Assembly: GCA_021413865.1 (NCBI GenBank) | Contig: JAIOPN010000005.1 | Location: 1-64,000 of the forward strand | DNA: 64,000 nucleotides | Direction: 5' to 3' | Origin: Planctomycetota bacterium | GTDB lineage: Bacteria; Planctomycetota; Phycisphaerae; Phycisphaerales; Phycisphaeraceae | Shown here: positions 59,609-64,000 of the stretch, one piece after another | Position numbering within the stretch: the first letter of the stretch is position 1 | Layout of the letters: each line of letters opens with the position of its first letter | Program-made: the position numbers and the translations under genes | The notes under the pieces: model-generated | What the model was told of the DNA's origin: nothing | Databases searched by the model: none | Seen by the model: only the letters and a program-made list of their open reading frames with translations

Positions 59609-60160
59609 TCAACGGTGATCCGCACCTGATGGCCGCGTCGTCGCGGGCTCGGGCCAGTTTTCGGGGAGCGTGAACTTCGAGTCCCGCACCGGCTTGGGTT
59701 TACCGCGCAGCGTGTCGGCGAGCGTTTGAAGGAATGCCCGCTCTTCATTGGCGTCGCCAAATTGGCCGACGCGCACCGCCACGGTGTTCTCCCCGCCGGC
59801 GCTGCCGGGCGTGACCAGGATGGTGGCGTGCCGTCCGTCGGGCAGCAGCGCCGCGGCGCTCATGGGGGCGTCCGTTCCTTTGGGCGCGTCCATAAGCCGC
59901 AGGAGGCCCCAGTGTGACCGTTTGACCGCTCGCTTCACGTCGTCGCTCAGGCGTGCCGGATCGCCCTTGATTTTGGCCACGGACGCGCGTGACAGGGCCT
60001 GCGCCCACGCCGGCGACCGCTCAAACGCAATCGGCTTCACGACGCCCCGCTGCGCGCACCCGCCCAGGAAGAGTGCCACGGCAAGCAGGCATGCCGCCGT
60101 GGTGGCCCGCGACGGGATGCGGTGTAAAATGAGATGGACGGGGTTGGGACGCAAGATCAC
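59609..60160 (-). CDS. Predicted lipoprotein of unknown function
   Basis: A 183-residue protein with a signal peptide and lipobox LFLGGC (Cys35), then a small soluble domain. Conserved-looking elements are KRSHWGLLRLMDAPKG and EERAFLQTLADTLRGKP, without a known family. The start is a GTG at 60160 without a clear ribosome-binding site; a TTG at 60154 is an alternative. It is divergent from phoH, 15 bp from that gene's preferred start, so both promoters must lie within the opposite coding sequence or close to it. Confidence 0.65.
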   Translation of the reverse strand: MILRPNPVHLILHRIPSRATTAACLLAVALFLGGCAQRGVVKPIAFERSPAWAQALSRASVAKIKGDPARLSDDVKRAVKRSHWGLLRLMDAPKGTDAPMSAAALLPDGRHATILVTPGSAGGENTVAVRVGQFGDANEERAFLQTLADTLRGKPKPVRDSKFTLPENWPEPATTRPSGADHR

Positions 60161-60175
60161 AGGAGTGTAACGGAC

Positions 60176-61252
60176 TTGGAACTAACCATCAGCCTGCCGC
60201 ACGGACAGGAGCGGCTGACGATGATCGGGGCCGCGGAGCGGAACCTCAAGATTATCCGGGAAACGCTGGGCGTCACGCTCGTGGCCCGCGACGGATCGCT
60301 GCGCATCAGCGGGGACAGCAAGGCGGTGGGACGGGCGGCGCACGTGCTCGAACACCTCTCCCTCGCCGCCAAGCGCAGCCGGTCGCTCACGCGGCAGGAG
60401 TTGATCGAGACGATCGCCAGCGAGGGGCACGACCCGCGCGGGTCGGCCTGGGAGGCGAGCGGCGACGCGGACAGCGACGACGAGAAAACAGGAACCACCG
60501 ACGTGTCGCCGACGCATTTCACCCCCGGGCACCGGCAGAGCGGCAGGCACGCAGCCGAGGGTGTGGACGTCTATCTGCGCGGCAAGCAGGTGCGTGCCAT
60601 GACCGCCGGGCAGAAGCGTTACCTCCAGGCGATCCACGACCACGACATGACCTTCTGCATCGGCCCGGCCGGCACCGGTAAAACCTACCTCGCCGTCGCC
60701 GCCGCCACCGGCATGCTCAAACGCGGCGAGGTGCGGAAGCTCGTGCTCGTCCGCCCCGCCGTCGAGGCCGGCGAAAAACTCGGCTTCCTCCCCGGCGATC
60801 TCCAGGAAAAGGTCAACCCCTACATCCGCCCCCTGCTCGACGCGCTGCACGACATGATGGACTACGAGCAGATCCAGCGCTTCCTCACCTGCGACCTCAT
60901 CGAGATCTGCCCGCTGGCGTTCATGCGCGGCCGGACGCTCAACGACGCCCTGATCATCCTCGACGAGGCGCAGAACACCACGCGCTCGCAGATGCTCATG
61001 TTCCTCACCCGGCTGGGGCAGCGCAGCAAGATGATCATCAACGGCGACACGACGCAGATAGACCTGGCCGAGCCCTTCGACTCGGGCCTGATCGACGCGA
61101 CCCAGCGGCTCGCCCGCGTGCCGGGCGTCGCCTTCGTCACGCTCGAGCCCACCGATATCGTCCGCCACAACCTCGTGCAGCGGATCGTCGAGGTTTACGG
61201 CTCCGAGGCCAAAAAAAAGACCGCCGCCCGCAACGCCGATTCCCGCCTGTAG
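60176..61252 (+). CDS. phoH: PhoH-family ATPase
   Basis: A 358-residue (from the TTG) P-loop NTPase of the PhoH family, often linked to RNA metabolism and ribosome maturation. The N-terminal KH-like region (LTMIGAAERNLKIIRETLGVTLVARDG) is followed by a linker of low conservation and the ATPase core: Walker A FCIGPAGTGKTYLAV, Walker B LIILDEAQNTT, and KMIINGDTTQIDL. The TTG at 60176 has AGGAG 10 bp upstream. An ATG at 60134 in the same frame lacks a ribosome-binding site and would add 14 residues inside the divergent lipoprotein gene. It precedes the PgpH-like gene by 124 bp, the usual phoH-pgpH order of many bacteria. Confidence 0.88.
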   Translation: MELTISLPHGQERLTMIGAAERNLKIIRETLGVTLVARDGSLRISGDSKAVGRAAHVLEHLSLAAKRSRSLTRQELIETIASEGHDPRGSAWEASGDADSDDEKTGTTDVSPTHFTPGHRQSGRHAAEGVDVYLRGKQVRAMTAGQKRYLQAIHDHDMTFCIGPAGTGKTYLAVAAATGMLKRGEVRKLVLVRPAVEAGEKLGFLPGDLQEKVNPYIRPLLDALHDMMDYEQIQRFLTCDLIEICPLAFMRGRTLNDALIILDEAQNTTRSQMLMFLTRLGQRSKMIINGDTTQIDLAEPFDSGLIDATQRLARVPGVAFVTLEPTDIVRHNLVQRIVEVYGSEAKKKTAARNADSRL

Positions 61253-61376
61253 GCCCGCATATTATCGCCGCCTGTGCAATTGCCCCGCGTGTGGTTAGAC
61301 GCCCCCCGCCGACCGGGCCGATAGAGGCGTACAATGCCCCTGTGGCCGTTGGATCGGCCGGCGAGCACCCCTGCAT

Positions 61377-63710
61377 ATGGCTTGGTTCCGCAACATCTCG
61401 GCACGCCGCCGTGACGTGCGACGCACGCTGCACAAACCCACGCTCGCCCACGCCCTGTCGGTCAACCCGCGCGAATTATTCTGGGCGGTCCTCTTCGCGG
61501 TGACGCTCGTCGTCGTCGCAGGGTCGATCACGATCGGCGGCAGCACCCGGGCGCAGTTCGCCGTGGGGCAGTCCCTCGTCTCGCCGGTGGTGGCGCGGGT
61601 GAACTTCCGCGCCGTGGACGTCGCCGCGACGAACGCCAAAAAGAAGGCCGCCGCCGAGCGCGAACCGGCGGTCTATTCCCCCAACCCCGCGTTCACAACT
61701 TACGCCAACGAGCAGTTCGCCATGCTCCAGCGTCTGGCCGGCGATGAATCCGCCAAGACGATCGACCAGGTCCCGGAAAAGCTCCGCGTCTCGCTCGAAC
61801 TGACGCAGCCCGGGCTCGACGTGCTGCGCGAATGGATCGTCAAGGGGCAGCCGACGCCCGCGTGGACCGCCGTGGTCGAGAGCTTTATGGACGGCATGGC
61901 GAACCTCGCCATCCTCCCGCCCGACCGTGCCAAAGAGGAGATCGACGAGCGCAGGCCCGCCCTGAAGATCCGCATCCAGCACCCGCGCGCCGGCGAGCAG
62001 GACCGCTACCGCAATGAAATCCTCAACCCCAGCGCCGACGCCGAACCCATCCGTGAACGCCTCAACGAGCTGACCCGCGACAAGTTCCCCAAGCCGCTGC
62101 CGCGCACCGTGGTCGCCCTGATGATGCAGGACATTCAACGTGTGCCCGTCTATGTGCCCAATGACGACCTCACCAAGCAGCGCCGCGCCGAGCGGTACGC
62201 CCGCGAGCCGGACGTCGAGAAAATCTTCGAGGCCGACGACGTCTTCATCCCCGCCGGGAAACAACTCGAACCCGCCGACGTGGAGCTTCTGGCGCGCGAG
62301 CGCGAGACCTACGAGGAGAATCTCTCCAAGGACCACCCGTTCTACCCCTGGCTGACCCGGCTCGGCCAGCTCGGGATGGTCGCCGTGGTCGCTGTCAGCC
62401 TCTGGGGCTACATCCTCGCCTACAACCCACGCGTGGCGCAGAACCCCATCCGTGGCCTCGCTTTGACCGGCCTGCTCTTGCTGGCGCTGCTCGTGGCCGT
62501 CTCGGCGACCGCGGCCTACCCGCGCCTGACCGTCATGACCGCCGCCTTTCCCACGATGATCGCCGGCATGGTGCTCGCCATCGCCTACGACCGCCGCTTC
62601 GCCCTCGCCGTCGCGTCGTTATTGGCGGTGCTGGTCGTCTTCGCCCTCGGGCTTGGCGTCGATTTCGGCATGGTGCTCCTGGTCGGCTGCGGCGTCGCCA
62701 TCGGTCAGCTCGACGAGTTGCGCACGCGCTCCAAGCTCCTGCTTACCGGCGTCTGGGCGGGGCTTGCCATGGCGATCACCGTGGCCGTCGTCGGCCTAGC
62801 CACGCGCCCGCTCCACCTCCCCCACCAGCTCGACCAGATATTCCTTGACTCCCGCACCGCCCTGGGCACCGCCGTCGCCGCGGGGCTCCTCGTGCAGGGC
62901 CTCCTGCCCGCCATCGAGCGCGTCTTCCGCGTCACGACGGCCATGTCGCTCAAGGAACTCAACGACGCCTCGAACCCGCTGCTCCGCCGGCTCGCACAGG
63001 AAGCGCCGGGGACCTATCAGCACTCGCTCCGCATGGCGGACATGGCCGAGGCCGCCGCCGACGCCGTCCACGGCAATGCCCCGCTCTGCAAGGTCGGCGC
63101 GATGTACCACGACATCGGCAAGATCAACAAGCCCCAGTATTTCGTCGAGAACCAGGGCGGCGGGCCCAACAGGCACGAAAAACTCTCGCCCGCCATGAGC
63201 CTGCTCATCATCGTCGGCCACGTCAAGGACGGAATCGAGCTGGCACGCGAGTACCACCTGCCCGCCTCCGTGCGGCAGTTCATCGAGACGCACCACGGCA
63301 CCACGCTCGTCGAGTACTTCTACCACGCCGCGCGCCAGCAGAGCGACGCACAGGATGCGCCCCTCCCCAGCGAGTACGAGTACCGCTACCCCGGCCCCAA
63401 GCCCCAGACGCGCGAAGCGGCCATCCTCATGATCTGCGATGGCGTCGAGGGCGCGGCACGCACTCTTCCGGACCCCACGCCGCAGCGCCTCGAATCCCTC
63501 GTCCAGCGCCTCGCGCAGAAACGTCTGATGGACGGCCAGTTCGACGAGTGCGGCATCACGCTCCAGGAACTGCACACCATCGAGCAGTCCATCAGCAAGA
63601 CGCTCACCGCGATGTACCACGGCCGGATCAAGTACCCGACCGACGAACCCCTCCCGGGCGAGCCCCGCCCCACGCCCCAGCCCGCCGCGGCTCCGGGCAC
63701 GACCCACTGA
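61377..63710 (+). CDS. 7TM-HD phosphohydrolase (PgpH-like)
   Basis: A 777-residue membrane protein. An N-terminal helix (about 32-53) is followed by an extracellular 7TMR-HDED-like domain (about 60-315), seven membrane helices (about 320-500) and a C-terminal HD domain. The HD domain begins APGTYQHSLRMADMA and has MYHDIGK with metal-binding His578 and Asp579, PNRHEKLSP and ETHHGTT. The closest characterised relatives (Listeria PgpH) hydrolyse cyclic di-AMP. It follows phoH, as in many bacteria where pgpH and ybeY are neighbours, but the expected ybeY is not next; an asparagine synthase-type gene is. The ATG at 61377 lies 124 bp after phoH. Confidence 0.9.
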   Translation: MAWFRNISARRRDVRRTLHKPTLAHALSVNPRELFWAVLFAVTLVVVAGSITIGGSTRAQFAVGQSLVSPVVARVNFRAVDVAATNAKKKAAAEREPAVYSPNPAFTTYANEQFAMLQRLAGDESAKTIDQVPEKLRVSLELTQPGLDVLREWIVKGQPTPAWTAVVESFMDGMANLAILPPDRAKEEIDERRPALKIRIQHPRAGEQDRYRNEILNPSADAEPIRERLNELTRDKFPKPLPRTVVALMMQDIQRVPVYVPNDDLTKQRRAERYAREPDVEKIFEADDVFIPAGKQLEPADVELLARERETYEENLSKDHPFYPWLTRLGQLGMVAVVAVSLWGYILAYNPRVAQNPIRGLALTGLLLLALLVAVSATAAYPRLTVMTAAFPTMIAGMVLAIAYDRRFALAVASLLAVLVVFALGLGVDFGMVLLVGCGVAIGQLDELRTRSKLLLTGVWAGLAMAITVAVVGLATRPLHLPHQLDQIFLDSRTALGTAVAAGLLVQGLLPAIERVFRVTTAMSLKELNDASNPLLRRLAQEAPGTYQHSLRMADMAEAAADAVHGNAPLCKVGAMYHDIGKINKPQYFVENQGGGPNRHEKLSPAMSLLIIVGHVKDGIELAREYHLPASVRQFIETHHGTTLVEYFYHAARQQSDAQDAPLPSEYEYRYPGPKPQTREAAILMICDGVEGAARTLPDPTPQRLESLVQRLAQKRLMDGQFDECGITLQELHTIEQSISKTLTAMYHGRIKYPTDEPLPGEPRPTPQPAAAPGTTH

Positions 63711-63752
63711 CGACGCCATCGCCCCGCCGCGCCGTCGGCTATCCTCTCCATC

Positions 63753-64000
63753 ATGTGCGGCATTGCCGGCGTTATCCGCTTCGACGACACCCCCATCGAC
63801 CCCAGCCGCGCCCGGGCGGCGATGGCGTCCCTCGGGCATCGCGGCCCGGACGGCCGGCACATCCTTGAAATGCCTCGCTGCACGCTTGTTCACACACGGC
63901 TGAGCGTGCTGGACGCCCCGGGCGGCGGGCAGCCCATGACGCTCGGCGGCGACGGGACCGCCCCCGAATCAGCCGTCGTTTTCAACGGCGAGATATATAA
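63753..64000 (+). CDS. Asparagine synthase (glutamine-hydrolysing)-like, partial
   Basis: The 5' part of a gene cut by the window end (82 codons seen). It starts MCGIAGVIRF with catalytic Cys2 of a class II glutamine amidotransferase and continues with SLGHRGPDG, HTRLSVLDAPGGGQPM and VVFNGEIYN, the conserved blocks of the glutaminase domain of AsnB-type enzymes. The synthetase domain is outside the window. AsnB-like amidotransferases also occur in exopolysaccharide clusters of the exosortase type, so either asparagine synthesis or glycan amidation is possible. Confidence 0.85.
   Translation, partial: MCGIAGVIRFDDTPIDPSRARAAMASLGHRGPDGRHILEMPRCTLVHTRLSVLDAPGGGQPMTLGGDGTAPESAVVFNGEIY

Overview
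The window is GC-rich chromosomal DNA, apparently from a member of the Planctomycetota, plausibly of class Phycisphaerae. Support comes from a giant surface protein with an N-terminal LEPR-XLL motif, a CxxCGYDLR zinc ribbon typical of planctomycete proteins of unknown function, a pseudopilin-like protein, a PEP-CTERM protein, squalene-hopene cyclase, and a Rieske/cytochrome b operon without a cytochrome c gene. This assignment is inference; no rRNA is present.

Layout. 0-9.7 kb is mostly housekeeping: a secreted FecR-domain protein, the tRNA-modification enzyme Sua5/TsaC, AspS, two small membrane proteins of unknown function, riboflavin synthase, a PP2C (RsbU-type) phosphatase, a DUF192 lipoprotein, GluQ and PurN. 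10-14.6 kb holds a quinol:acceptor oxidoreductase operon on the minus strand (HEAT-repeat protein, ferredoxin-Rieske fusion, b6-like cytochrome b, subunit-IV-like cytochrome b). 14.8-17.4 kb has squalene-hopene cyclase and a small membrane-protein gene enclosed by 32-bp inverted repeats. 17.4-22.6 kb has HisA, an alpha/beta hydrolase, two Gfo/Idh/MocA oxidoreductases and a gamma-class carbonic anhydrase. 22.6-26 kb has a Cys-rich exported protein, a pseudopilin, a PEP-CTERM protein, a terminator, tRNA-Ala(UGC) and a zinc-ribbon membrane protein.

26-44.8 kb is the most accessory-looking part: an SGNH hydrolase in visibly lower-GC DNA, a putative glycoside hydrolase-like protein, a truncated SecA paralogue, a DUF3467 protein, and one 12.2-kb gene for a 4078-residue repeat protein ended by a strong terminator. 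The giant protein lacks a classical signal peptide. The short SecA beside it suggests a dedicated export route, which is my main candidate for an undescribed system.

44.8-49.5 kb has an FAD-dependent dehydrogenase, a small basic protein, a heparinase II/III-like lyase and tRNA-Arg(UCG). 49.7-59.6 kb is an exopolysaccharide operon: sugar transferase, Wza-like export lipoprotein, Wzz-like protein, ExeA/XrtA-type AAA ATPase, tyrosine kinase, a 31-codon ORF with a strong ribosome-binding site, a glycosyltransferase and two exported proteins of unknown function. The right end carries a lipoprotein, PhoH, a PgpH-like 7TM-HD phosphohydrolase and the start of an asparagine synthase-type gene that runs off the window.

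Several short palindromic repeat families lie mainly at gene ends. No CRISPR array, transposase, integrase or phage gene was seen.
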